Origin: Aurantimonadaceae bacterium
Lineage (GTDB): Bacteria > Pseudomonadota > Alphaproteobacteria > Rhizobiales > Rhizobiaceae
Assembly (NCBI GenBank): GCA_003232595.1
Contig: QIIJ01000009.1
Coordinates: 1 to 10,812 of the forward strand
Direction: 5' to 3'
DNA: 10,812 bases
A program made the translations under genes and the position numbers. A model generated the notes under the pieces. It was not told the DNA's origin. It saw nothing but the letters and a program-made list of their open reading frames with translations, and made no database searches. Shown one piece after another: positions 1 to 7,012 of this stretch (the stretch's first letter is position 1; every line of letters begins with the position of its first letter).

Positions 1-1283
1 TGGCCGGATTTGTGGGATATCGGGATATAACAGGCTTTGATTGCGCCTGTCTCTTCGGCCAAAGCAAGCGATATGCCCACCAGTTCCGCCTGCATGGCAT
101 CAAGTGAATTGGTTTCGGTATCAAAGGCAATCGTGCCCGCTTTGTGGGCATCTTCAACCCAGCGATCGAGGTCTGCAATGGTGCGGATGCATTCATATGA
201 ATCAGTACTGATTTCTGCAGCCCTGGCAGCGGCAGCACGCGCCTCAGCCAGTTCCTGCGGGGTGAAATGGGCATCACCCGGTTGCTGATCCTGTGGTGTG
301 GGGTTTGCATTATCGCCTGCATCAAGATCGGGGCCGCGCAGGGCCGCAAACCCGTCAACCTCAACAATGTCGGCCTCAATCTCATCAATGTCCGCTTCGG
401 ACACTTTGGCCACCCGTCTGGTCAGGGTATTGAGCTCCATTGCTTTGAGATAGGCAATCAGTTTCGGCCCGTTGACCGGTTCAAGTGAAAGGGCATCAAG
501 CGGCACATCGAGCGGCACATTTTGCACAAGCTCCACCAGCCTGCGCGAAATTCGGGCCTGATCGGCAAACTCAATAAGGTTTTCGCGGCGTTTGTTCTGT
601 TTGATCTCGCCAGCACGGGCAAGCAGGGTTTCAAGATCGCCAAATTCTTCGAGCAGAAGCGCTGCCGTCTTGGGGCCAATACCTGGAACTCCCGGCACAT
701 TGTCGGATGAATCTCCTGCCAGCGCCTGCAGATCAATCATTTTTTCCGGCCCGACGCCGAATTTCTCCACAACCTCACCGGGCCCGATGCGGCGGTCCTT
801 CATCTGGTCGTACATGATCACCTGCGGACCGACGAGCTGCATCAGATCCTTATCGGAGGAAATGATTGTACAATCAGCCCCCAGTTCTGCGGCCTCTTTG
901 GCATAGGTGGCGATCAGGTCATCGGCCTCAAAACCTTCCTTCTCGATACTTGGTACATTGAAGGCTTCGGTTGCTTTGCGGATCAGGCCGAATTGCGGGC
1001 GCAAATCTTCCGGCGGCGCTTCCCGGTTTGCCTTGTATTCGGGATAGATTTCCTTGCGGAAAGTCTTGGAGGAATGATCGAAAATCACTGCAAAATGGGT
1101 TGGTGTAACACCGACAGAAGTATCGCGCGCATCCTGCAACAGTTTCCACAGCATATTGCAGAACCCGGAGACAGCGCCAATCGGCAGGCCGTCAGACTTT
1201 CGGGTTAACGGCGGCAGGGCATGATAGGCACGGAAAATATACGCCGAACCGTCTACCAGAAACAGGTGATCGCCTTTTTTCAT
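1..1283 (-). CDS. polA: DNA polymerase I, N-terminal part (runs off the left edge)
   Basis: Family A DNA polymerase used in Okazaki-fragment maturation and repair synthesis. Only about 427 codons are present, because the frame leaves the window open. The start is ATG at 1283-1281; a stop lies three codons upstream, so the only alternative is a TTG two codons earlier. No strong ribosome binding site is visible. Residues 1-290 form the 5'-3' nuclease domain: VDGSAYIFRAYHALP near 10-24, YKANR at 83-87, EADDLIATY at 119-127, SSDKDLMQL at 142-150 and the helix-hairpin-helix GDSSDNVPGVPGIGPKTA at 190-207. A low-complexity linker rich in D, P and Q (about 296-345) follows. Then the 3'-5' exonuclease domain begins with AFDTETNSLD; the DxE metal ligands D388 and E390 are present, so proofreading looks intact, unlike in some family A polymerases. 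The polymerase domain lies outside the window. Gene identity is secure. Confidence 0.96.
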   Translation of the reverse strand, partial: MKKGDHLFLVDGSAYIFRAYHALPPLTRKSDGLPIGAVSGFCNMLWKLLQDARDTSVGVTPTHFAVIFDHSSKTFRKEIYPEYKANREAPPEDLRPQFGLIRKATEAFNVPSIEKEGFEADDLIATYAKEAAELGADCTIISSDKDLMQLVGPQVIMYDQMKDRRIGPGEVVEKFGVGPEKMIDLQALAGDSSDNVPGVPGIGPKTAALLLEEFGDLETLLARAGEIKQNKRRENLIEFADQARISRRLVELVQNVPLDVPLDALSLEPVNGPKLIAYLKAMELNTLTRRVAKVSEADIDEIEADIVEVDGFAALRGPDLDAGDNANPTPQDQQPGDAHFTPQELAEARAAAARAAEISTDSYECIRTIADLDRWVEDAHKAGTIAFDTETNSLDAMQAELVGISLALAEETGAIKACYIPISHKSG

Positions 1284-1435
1284 GTTCAATCATTTCATGT
1301 TTGGCTGATTTTAACAATCCAACGATGACGGAGGATATTTGTGATTGCAAGATGTCTGGCTCAAGCCCACAGTTCTTTGCAGAATTCACGCAGTTTCACA
1401 ATCGGGTGTATTCACAACGATGTGTATCATTGGGC

Positions 1436-1467
1436 CTTGAATATTGCCGCAACTATTCCCAGATTAT
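1436..1467 (+). promoter_or_regulatory. Candidate promoter of the small RNA
   Basis: CTTGAA at 1436-1441 resembles the rhizobial -35 element (CTTGAC). A possible -10 lies at 1460-1467 (AGATTA or GATTAT), but the spacing of 18-20 bp is long and the match is partial. It was chosen because it lies just upstream of the first RNA hairpin (1474). It is weak as a promoter on its own merits. Confidence 0.3.
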
Positions 1468-1470
1468 TTA

Positions 1471-1612
1471 GACGCCGGAATTGCTCCGGTCGCCAGGTTC
1501 TGGATGTCCCCCAACTGGGCCTGGCAATCAGGTGCCCACTCTCTCCTCGGGTACTTGAGAAGCGTAAAGGCTGCCGTGGATTTGCCCTCATTTTTCCACG
1601 GCAGCCGTTTTT
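1471..1612 (+). ncRNA. Probable trans-acting small RNA next to polA (alpha-r7/Smr7C-like candidate)
   Basis: The gap between polA and the acyltransferase holds a run of hairpins ending in a strong intrinsic terminator, as expected for an independent sRNA of about 140 nt. Stem 1 is CCGGA/TCCGG (1475-1479 with 1485-1489). Stem 2 is GCCAGG/CCTGGC (1492-1497 with 1520-1525). Stem 3 is AGGTGCCC/GGGTACTT (1530-1537 with 1549-1556, two G-U pairs). Stem 3 exposes an 11-nt loop, ACTCTCTCCTC (1538-1548), which could pair with GGAG-type ribosome binding sites. Stem 4 is the terminator. From memory, the rhizobial alpha-r7 family (Smr7C of Sinorhizobium) sits beside polA and has about this length; I have not aligned the sequences. 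The 5' end is uncertain by several bases. It does not look like 6S RNA, which has a long rod with a central bulge. Confidence 0.6.
1569..1612 (+). terminator. Intrinsic terminator of the small RNA
   Basis: There is a perfect 12-bp stem, GGCTGCCGTGGA (1569-1580) with TCCACGGCAGCC (1595-1606), around a 14-nt loop and followed by GTTTTT. The T run is on the plus strand, so it terminates rightward transcription. On the minus strand the stem is followed only by TTTACG, so it would serve the acyltransferase poorly. Confidence 0.88.
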
Positions 1613-1655
1613 GTCTGCAATTCAGATAGAGCATCACTGGCTGAGCAGGTATTGC

Positions 1656-2747
1656 TTATTCAGCCGGATGAAGAACAGGCCTGGCCGGTTTTTTAACGGG
1701 TTTTTCCGCGGTATAGGCCCATTTGGGACGCGTGAACAGGAACTTGCCAAAACCGGTAATCTGAACAAATTTCAACATGATAACCGGCACAACGACACTC
1801 GCCGTTGTGACAATTGCCGACATGGTGCCGATGTCCATTTCAGGTGCATAACGCGCCAAAAGCAACCGGCTCACGCCCATCGGGAGGAAAAATGCCAGAT
1901 AGACCGTGATTGAGTTTTCACCCACATAGCGCAGGAATGCCATCGCATTGAAGCGTGAGAGCAGACAGGATGCAAGCACGACGGCACAGGCTCCTGCAGC
2001 GCCAAGGGCCAGGGCCACGAAAGGCAACTCGCTGTATCCTGCTGATACCAAATAGCCGTTGGTCAGTCCCCAGACCAGCAGACCCGCCACACAGGCGTAA
2101 GGATTGGCCATTGCCCATTTTGCAAAGCGGAAAATATGAGTGGCAAACATATAGCCGACCAGAAAATAGACATAGCGACTGGCAAACTCATCGAGTGTCA
2201 CCCATCCCGTGTGGATCGGCATGATTTGCAGAAATGCGGCACCGCCCAGCAATACATACCATGGCAGATGGCGCAGCAGTTTGGTTATGACAAAAAATAC
2301 CGGCAGCAGGTAGATGAACCACAAGGTGCCAAATGGTTGAACAAACGTCAGTAAATAGGAACCAAGAACATGTTCAACGGAATGGCCGCCGGCAATGGAA
2401 AACGGCGCCTTGAAGACAAACTGTATGGCCACCCACAGCAGGTAAAAATAGAAAAAGTGCACAACCTTGCGGTCAAGATACAGCCGCCAGTCACGATCGA
2501 TAACTGTTGCCAGAAACAGGCCCGAGATCAAAAAGAAATCCGGTATTCTGAAGGGCTTTGCAAATTCCACTACATAGTGAAGCCAGCCGGTGCCACCCAT
2601 TGTTTCGCCCATTCTGAGCGTCGAATGCATCATCACAACGAGAATTATGCAGAAGCCTTTGGCATAGTCCACCCACTCAATGCGGGATGCACCACCCGAG
2701 GCCGTATCACGCATCACCATATCAGTATTTAACGGGTTTTGAACCAT
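1656..2747 (-). CDS. Inner-membrane acyltransferase, acyltransferase-3 family
   Basis: This is a 363-residue polytopic membrane protein. Family members transfer acetyl, succinyl or other acyl groups to surface or periplasmic glycans (OafA, NodX, OpgC); the substrate here cannot be told. WVDYAKGFCIILVVMMHS at 25-42 forms the first membrane segment with the conserved His41, the expected catalytic residue. RIPDFFLISGLFLA at 67-80 is the family's R..xFFxxSGF-type signature. About nine further hydrophobic segments run to residue 340, and the C-terminus is short and basic/proline-rich (KPVKKPARPVL). The start is ATG 2747 with an AGGA just upstream, a good ribosome binding site. It is divergent from the penicillin-binding protein gene across a 251-bp gap. 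It stands alone, with no glycan-synthesis genes nearby to suggest a target. The YcfT-like subgroup is possible. Confidence 0.85.
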   Translation of the reverse strand: MVQNPLNTDMVMRDTASGGASRIEWVDYAKGFCIILVVMMHSTLRMGETMGGTGWLHYVVEFAKPFRIPDFFLISGLFLATVIDRDWRLYLDRKVVHFFYFYLLWVAIQFVFKAPFSIAGGHSVEHVLGSYLLTFVQPFGTLWFIYLLPVFFVITKLLRHLPWYVLLGGAAFLQIMPIHTGWVTLDEFASRYVYFLVGYMFATHIFRFAKWAMANPYACVAGLLVWGLTNGYLVSAGYSELPFVALALGAAGACAVVLASCLLSRFNAMAFLRYVGENSITVYLAFFLPMGVSRLLLARYAPEMDIGTMSAIVTTASVVVPVIMLKFVQITGFGKFLFTRPKWAYTAEKPVKKPARPVLHPAE

Positions 2748-2998
2748 GATTTCCTGCCATCCCTTTAATCAAAAATCGCATGCAAGCTAGCAGGAATTTA
2801 ATTCGTTCCGGTTAATCGGTTTGGTTAATGTCAGTCACTATTTTGCCTGAAAAATATGGTGGACAGAAAAACAATTAATACGGTTAACAGGGATGTTTAC
2901 CTGACCTTAAATTGCAGCGACTAGAGTTCACTTGCATAAACCTTGTTGCAGGCGATTTGAACAATTGCGAACAACCAAATATCGGCAATTTCGCCTGA
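2748..2998. promoter_or_regulatory. Divergent AT-rich gap between the acyltransferase and penicillin-binding protein genes
   Basis: No convincing gene is seen here. The motif GGTTAA occurs three times (2810-2815, 2823-2828, 2882-2887), and TTAA pairs are spaced 9 or 5 bp apart, so they do not fit the CtrA spacing of 7. A weak rightward promoter candidate is TTGCAG (2912-2917), 17 bp, CATAAA (2935-2940). A second is TTGAAC (2957-2962), 17 bp, TATCGG. The ribosome binding site of the leftward acyltransferase gene is at 2752-2755. Confidence 0.35.
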
Positions 2999-3271
2999 AA
3001 CCCGTACTGGATAAATGCACTGGCCAGGAAACCTTTAAACAAGCGCATAGAGCCGAGATTCACCGATCCGCCGGGGCAATCCAGAACACGTGGCAGAAAA
3101 CCGCGTGGCGGTGGAAAGGCTGCTTCAGCAAAACGGAAATCCGGCCGTTCCGGCTCAAACAGACGACGTGCATCCAGCATATTTTCCAGACTCAGATCGC
3201 TGATTTACTGGTGCTTTGTTTTTGGGCTGTGGGGAGGAATAGCGGCAACAGGCATCATAGGTTATTATGCG
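2999..3271 (+). other. In-frame upstream coding extension of the penicillin-binding protein (tail and membrane anchor) without a standard start
   Basis: This stretch is open in the frame of the downstream gene from the stop TGA at 2996-2998. It encodes what class A penicillin-binding proteins normally carry at the N-terminus. First comes a cytoplasmic tail (LNKRIEPRFTDPP, then many R, K, G and S residues, about 3035-3190). Then comes a membrane anchor (LIYWCFVFGLWGGIAATGI, 3200-3256) leading straight into YYAVQLP. No ATG, GTG or TTG occurs in frame here. The best ribosome binding site, CAGGAAA (3025-3031), lies just before TTA at 3035-3037, one base away from TTG. CTG at 3020 is another candidate. 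I take this as part of the real protein, with its start codon altered, unusual or misread. Confidence 0.75.
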
Positions 3272-5134
3272 GTGCAACTGCCGCAAAGCACATCATGGTC
3301 GGTCCCGCAGCGCCCGCCCAATGTGAAAATATTATCAGTCAACGGAAAGCTTATCGCCAATCGCGGTGTTACCGGCGGTGAGGTGGTTCGCCTTTCGCAA
3401 ATGTCCCCTTATATTCCGCAGGCCCTGATCGCCATTGAAGACCGACGGTTTTACAACCATTTCGGCGTGGACCCGCTTGGTCTGGTCCGTGCCGGCCTCA
3501 GAAATCTTTTTGCCGGCAGGGTGGTTGAGGGCGGCTCTACCATTACCCAGCAACTGGCGAAAAACCTGTTCCTCAAACCGGAAAGAACTTACCGGCGGAA
3601 AGTTCAGGAGGTTATATTGTCGTTCTGGCTGGAATCTAAATTCAGCAAGGATGATATTCTCGAAATTTATCTCAACCGGGTTTATTTTGGCTCAGGCTCC
3701 TATGGAGTAGATGCTGCATCACGGCGATATTTTGCCAAATCATCCCGTGATGTTTCACTTGCGGAGGCAGCCCTCCTTGCCGGTCTGCTGAAAGCGCCAA
3801 CAAGATTGTCACCGGCCCGCGACCCGAAAAAATCTGAAAAAAGGGCACAGGTTGTGCTTGCCGCAATGAAACGCGCCGGCTTTATTACCAGTCGCGAGGC
3901 GGCAACCGCTCTTTCGACGCCGACGACCCGGGCATCAAGCTACTGGACGGGTGCAGAAAACTATGTTGCCGACTGGATCATGACGGATATCAAAGCGCTT
4001 GTTGGCGACATTGATGAGGATATCATTGTTGATACAACGCTTGATCTTGGCCTGCAGAAAACCGCTGAAACCATTATTCGGGAAACGCTGGACAAGGACG
4101 GTAAAAAAATGGGCGTGTCCCAGAGCGCCCTTGTTTCGCTTGACGGCACGGGTGCCGTTCGCGCCATGGTCGGCGGACGTGACTATGCGACCAGCCAGTT
4201 CAATCGCGCGATCGATGCAAAAAGGCAACCGGGATCGGCGTTCAAGCCGATTGTTTACCTGACAGCGCTTGATCTTGGCCTAACACCCGAAACCGTTCGC
4301 CAGGATGCGCCCGTTCGCTTCGGCAAATGGCAACCCGGGAACTATGACAATAAATATCGCGGCGCGGTAACACTGAAAACCGCTCTTTCAAAATCCATCA
4401 ATACCATTGCAGCCCGGCTTGCGATGGAGGCGGGGCCTAAAAACGTTGTGGCAACAGCGCACCGGCTTGGAATTACATCGCCGCTGGCGGCAAATGCATC
4501 AATTGCACTCGGCACGTCTGAACTGTCACTGCTCGAATTGACCAGCGCCTATGCGCCCTTTGCCAATGGCGGTTATCTGGCAAGCCCCTATGTTATAAAA
4601 AGAATTACCACCATAGGCGGTGACGTGCTCTATCAGCGTCGATCCGGGGACAGCGCCATCGTGGTTTCGTCCGATACGCTGGGCCAAATGAATGAAATGC
4701 TGAATGATGTGGTGCAAAATGGTACCGGCAGAGCGGCCCGTATCAGCGGTTGGCAGGTTGGCGGCAAGACAGGTACCAGCCAGGCGTTCAAGGATGGATG
4801 GTTTATCGGCTATACCGCCAATCTGACAACCGGTATCTGGTTTGGCAATGATGATGGCACACCCACCAGAAAAGTGACCGGTGGTTCCCTGCCGGCGCGC
4901 GCCTGGGGTGCGTTCATGGCCAAGGCGCATGAGGGAGTGCCTGTGGCCGACCTTCCGGGCAATCGCCAGCTTGTTGTCACAGTTCCCCAAACAGTTACTG
5001 TTCCCACCCGAAGGCCTGCAAGGCGGCTTAATCAGCTTGCATCGCGGAGCAACCCCGTTCCGCCGGAAAATGTAGGGAGCCAAGGCAGGACACCGGCCAA
5101 AAGATCAATCCTTGATCTGATTTTTGGCGGATGA
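3272..5134 (+). CDS. Bifunctional class A penicillin-binding protein (PBP1A family glycosyltransferase/transpeptidase)
   Basis: It polymerises lipid II glycan strands and cross-links the peptides on the periplasmic face of the inner membrane. Numbering here is from GTG 3272, the first standard start, giving 620 residues. The true protein is probably about 79 residues longer (see the upstream extension), because this start would remove the membrane anchor. Glycosyltransferase family 51 spans about 30-210: IEDRRFYNHFGVDPLG with the catalytic Glu near 56, GGSTITQQLAKNLFL, RKVQEVILSFWLE and EIYLNRVYFGSGSYGV. The transpeptidase domain spans about 280-560: SAFK with nucleophile S322 and K325, SIN at 375-377 and KTGTS from K499. 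All catalytic motifs are present, so an active enzyme is expected. The C-terminus RSILDLIFGG is of a kind seen in rhizobial homologues. It is convergent with pckA, 28 bp apart, with no terminator visible between them. Confidence 0.93.
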   Translation: MQLPQSTSWSVPQRPPNVKILSVNGKLIANRGVTGGEVVRLSQMSPYIPQALIAIEDRRFYNHFGVDPLGLVRAGLRNLFAGRVVEGGSTITQQLAKNLFLKPERTYRRKVQEVILSFWLESKFSKDDILEIYLNRVYFGSGSYGVDAASRRYFAKSSRDVSLAEAALLAGLLKAPTRLSPARDPKKSEKRAQVVLAAMKRAGFITSREAATALSTPTTRASSYWTGAENYVADWIMTDIKALVGDIDEDIIVDTTLDLGLQKTAETIIRETLDKDGKKMGVSQSALVSLDGTGAVRAMVGGRDYATSQFNRAIDAKRQPGSAFKPIVYLTALDLGLTPETVRQDAPVRFGKWQPGNYDNKYRGAVTLKTALSKSINTIAARLAMEAGPKNVVATAHRLGITSPLAANASIALGTSELSLLELTSAYAPFANGGYLASPYVIKRITTIGGDVLYQRRSGDSAIVVSSDTLGQMNEMLNDVVQNGTGRAARISGWQVGGKTGTSQAFKDGWFIGYTANLTTGIWFGNDDGTPTRKVTGGSLPARAWGAFMAKAHEGVPVADLPGNRQLVVTVPQTVTVPTRRPARRLNQLASRSNPVPPENVGSQGRTPAKRSILDLIFGG

Positions 5135-5162
5135 GCTGATATCTTGCCAAAGGGACTTGATA

Positions 5163-6770
5163 TTACTCTGCAGCTGTGCAGATTTGCGGGGCGGCGCTGA
5201 GAATTGTTCTATCCACATAGGCCTCAAATTTTTCGAAGTTGGCGATAAATTTTGACACCAGAGATTGGGCTTCTCTGTCATAGGCCTGTTTATCGGTCCA
5301 TGTTTCCCTCGGATCAAGCAGGCTGTCATCAACGCCGGAAACCGACAGGGGCACTTCGAAACCAAAATTCGGATCAGTCCGCATTTCGACCTCATTGAGG
5401 CTGCCGTCAAGGGCTGCATTCAACAGGGCGCGGGTGGCCCTGATCGGCATACGCGATCCTGTGCCATAGGCTCCACCGGTCCAGCCCGTATTGACCAGCC
5501 AGCAGGTTGCGCCATGTTCGGCAATTTTGTCCCGGAGCAGGTTTCCATAAACGGAAGGATGTCGCGGCATGAAGGGCGCACCGAAACAGGTTGAAAATGT
5601 TGCCTGGGTACCGACCACGCCTTTTTCAGTGCCCGCAACCTTGGCCGTATAACCAGAAAGGAAATGATACATTGCCTGGGCCGGAGTAAGTCTTGCAATC
5701 GGCGGTAATACACCGGAGGCATCGGCGGTCAGCATGATGACATTTTTCGGACTTTTTGCCATGCCTGATTCAGAGGCATTGGGGATAAAATTAATTGGAT
5801 AGGCCACCCGCCCGTTTTCTGTCAAAGATGCATCATCAAAATCCGGCTTGCCGGTATCGGGGTCAAGCACCACGTTTTCCAGAACAACACCACGCATTCG
5901 GGTTGCTGCAAATATCTCCGGCTCTGCCTCGGCCGAAAGACGGATGGTTTTTGCATAACACCCGCCTTCGAAATTGAAAATTCCATCGTCGGACCAGCCG
6001 TGTTCATCATCGCCGACAAGGGTGCGGCTGGCATCGGAGGAAAGTGTTGTTTTGCCGGTACCCGAAAGGCCAAAAAACAAGGCTGATTCATCACCCGCAT
6101 TGGCCGAGCAATGCATCGGCATGACACCTTTTTCAGGCAGGAGGTAGTTGAGCGCGCTGAATACGGACTTCTTGATTTCACCGGCGTATTCCGTATTGCC
6201 TATCAGAACAATGCCGCGGGCAAAATCAAGGGCAATGACGGTTTGCGAATTTGTTCCGTGACGGGCCGGATCGGCCTTAAAGTCCGGCAGGTTGATGATT
6301 GTCAGTTCCGGCACAAAATCTGCCAGTTCAGCAACTTCAGGACGCCGCAACAGGTGGCGGATAAACAGGGCGTGCCAGGCGAACCGGGTAAATACCCTAA
6401 CCTTGATACGGTAGGCGGGGTCCGCACCGCCATAAAGATCCTGAACATAAAGTTCCTGATCGCCCGCCTGTTTCTGAAAATCCTTGTAAAGCAGGTCAAA
6501 CTGACCAGCTGTCATTGATTTGTTGTTGTCCCACCAGATTGCATCGCGGGTTGTTTCATCGCAAACAATGTATTTATCCGTGGCAGAACGACCGGTATGT
6601 TGACCTGTGGTCACGGAAAGGGCGCCCATATCTGTCGCAACGCCCTCACCGCGCGCAAGGGCTGCCTGGTAAAGCGCTTCCACGTCGTAATTCCAGTAAA
6701 TTGCGGCAGGATCGGCAATGCCGCTTTTTTGAGCTCCAAATGCTTTATTCCAGGTACCGGATTGTTTCAC
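5163..6770 (-). CDS. pckA: Phosphoenolpyruvate carboxykinase (ATP)
   Basis: It converts oxaloacetate and ATP to phosphoenolpyruvate, CO2 and ADP, the entry step of gluconeogenesis during growth on organic acids. At 535 residues it is normal for the family. Visible motifs are GQHTGRSATDKY at 56-67 (substrate arginine R61), GNTEYAGEIKKS at 191-202 (metal-binding lysine), MHCSANAG at 219-226, the phosphate loop FGLSGTGKTT at 233-242 and the metal site LVGDDEHGW at 251-259. The start is GTG 6770-6768, with a modest purine-rich AAAAAGG upstream; no ATG gives a better fit. The gene lies close to chvI/chvG, as in Agrobacterium, where pckA is reported to be acid-induced and linked to virulence. It is transcribed away from a gap of about 240 bp packed with palindromes, which suggests regulated expression. 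Confidence 0.97.
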   Translation of the reverse strand: MKQSGTWNKAFGAQKSGIADPAAIYWNYDVEALYQAALARGEGVATDMGALSVTTGQHTGRSATDKYIVCDETTRDAIWWDNNKSMTAGQFDLLYKDFQKQAGDQELYVQDLYGGADPAYRIKVRVFTRFAWHALFIRHLLRRPEVAELADFVPELTIINLPDFKADPARHGTNSQTVIALDFARGIVLIGNTEYAGEIKKSVFSALNYLLPEKGVMPMHCSANAGDESALFFGLSGTGKTTLSSDASRTLVGDDEHGWSDDGIFNFEGGCYAKTIRLSAEAEPEIFAATRMRGVVLENVVLDPDTGKPDFDDASLTENGRVAYPINFIPNASESGMAKSPKNVIMLTADASGVLPPIARLTPAQAMYHFLSGYTAKVAGTEKGVVGTQATFSTCFGAPFMPRHPSVYGNLLRDKIAEHGATCWLVNTGWTGGAYGTGSRMPIRATRALLNAALDGSLNEVEMRTDPNFGFEVPLSVSGVDDSLLDPRETWTDKQAYDREAQSLVSKFIANFEKFEAYVDRTILSAAPQICTAAE

Positions 6771-6888
6771 GAGCTTTAGCCTTTTTACAGTCTAATTTGG
6801 GAAATTGCTTAAACTATCAGGGTGTGCAGAGGTGCCAGTGTATTATCACAAAACAAGGGGCAGAACTATGCGGTTTGTCATCAAGTTG

Positions 6889-6917
6889 CAATACAGTATT
6901 GTTATTTATTAAATAAA
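6889..6917. repeat. Two adjacent 13-bp palindromes in the pckA upstream region
   Basis: CAATAC-A-GTATTG (6889-6901) and TTTATT-A-AATAAA (6905-6917) are each perfect with a single central A. Their centres are 16 bp apart. They lie between the pckA start and the AATCGATT operator pair and may be protein-binding sites or part of the promoter. The second is so AT-rich that it could be chance. Confidence 0.4.
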
Positions 6918-6927
6918 ATCAGTTATT

Positions 6928-6979
6928 TAATCGATTTAATTGTTGTCATGGTAAACCCGGAATGCGGTTAAATCGATTA
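6928..6979. promoter_or_regulatory. Paired operator-like inverted repeat upstream of pckA
   Basis: TAATCGATTTAA (6928-6939) and its exact reverse complement TTAAATCGATTA (6968-6979) are separated by 28 bp. Each holds the self-complementary core AATCGATT with a central CG step. The core centres are 42 bp apart, almost exactly four helical turns, so two bound dimers would sit on the same face and could loop. Central-CG palindromes are typical of LacI/GalR-family operators. In Sinorhizobium the LacI/GalR regulator PckR controls pckA; assigning this site to PckR is inference. They lie about 160-210 bp upstream of the pckA start. Confidence 0.6.
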
Positions 6980-7005
6980 GAATTAATTTGTTTAGAACTT
7001 CCGGG
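6956..7005. repeat. CCCGGAA/TTCCGGG inverted repeat around the second operator
   Basis: CCCGGAA (6956-6962) and TTCCGGG (6999-7005) are exact inverted repeats of 7 bp with a 36-bp interval that contains the second AATCGATT site. It lies just after the stop of the leftward split-barrel gene. It lacks a T run of more than three, so it is a poor terminator. It may be a second regulatory site or a transcript hairpin. Confidence 0.35.
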
Positions 7006-7012
7006 CAGATAT

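Noticed and set aside
1325..1471. 48-codon frame starting MTEDICDCKMSG
   Set aside because: No ribosome binding site before ATG 1325, no family recognised, and it ends exactly where the small RNA begins. Conservation could revive it.
1341..1913. 190-codon plus-strand frame from GTG 1341 with a good GGAGG upstream
   Set aside because: It runs through the hairpins and terminator of the small RNA and then antisense across the acyltransferase gene. The translation has no recognisable domain and is rich in R, C and H like a shadow frame.
2810..2887. Possible CtrA sites from repeated GGTTAA/TTAA
   Set aside because: The TTAA pairs are spaced 9 and 5 bp apart, not the 7 bp of the CtrA consensus.
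3034..3040. TTTAAAC slippery heptamer near the penicillin-binding protein start, as a programmed frameshift
   Set aside because: A -1 slip would leave, not enter, the penicillin-binding protein frame, and no ORF with a proper start feeds into it. More likely coincidence next to an altered start codon.
4526..5083. 185-codon minus-strand frame inside the penicillin-binding protein gene
   Set aside because: Fully antisense to the transpeptidase domain, with no domain features; a shadow of the coding strand.
5135..5162. Terminator between the convergent penicillin-binding protein and pckA genes
   Set aside because: Only a weak ATATC/GATAT match without a GC-rich stem or T run.
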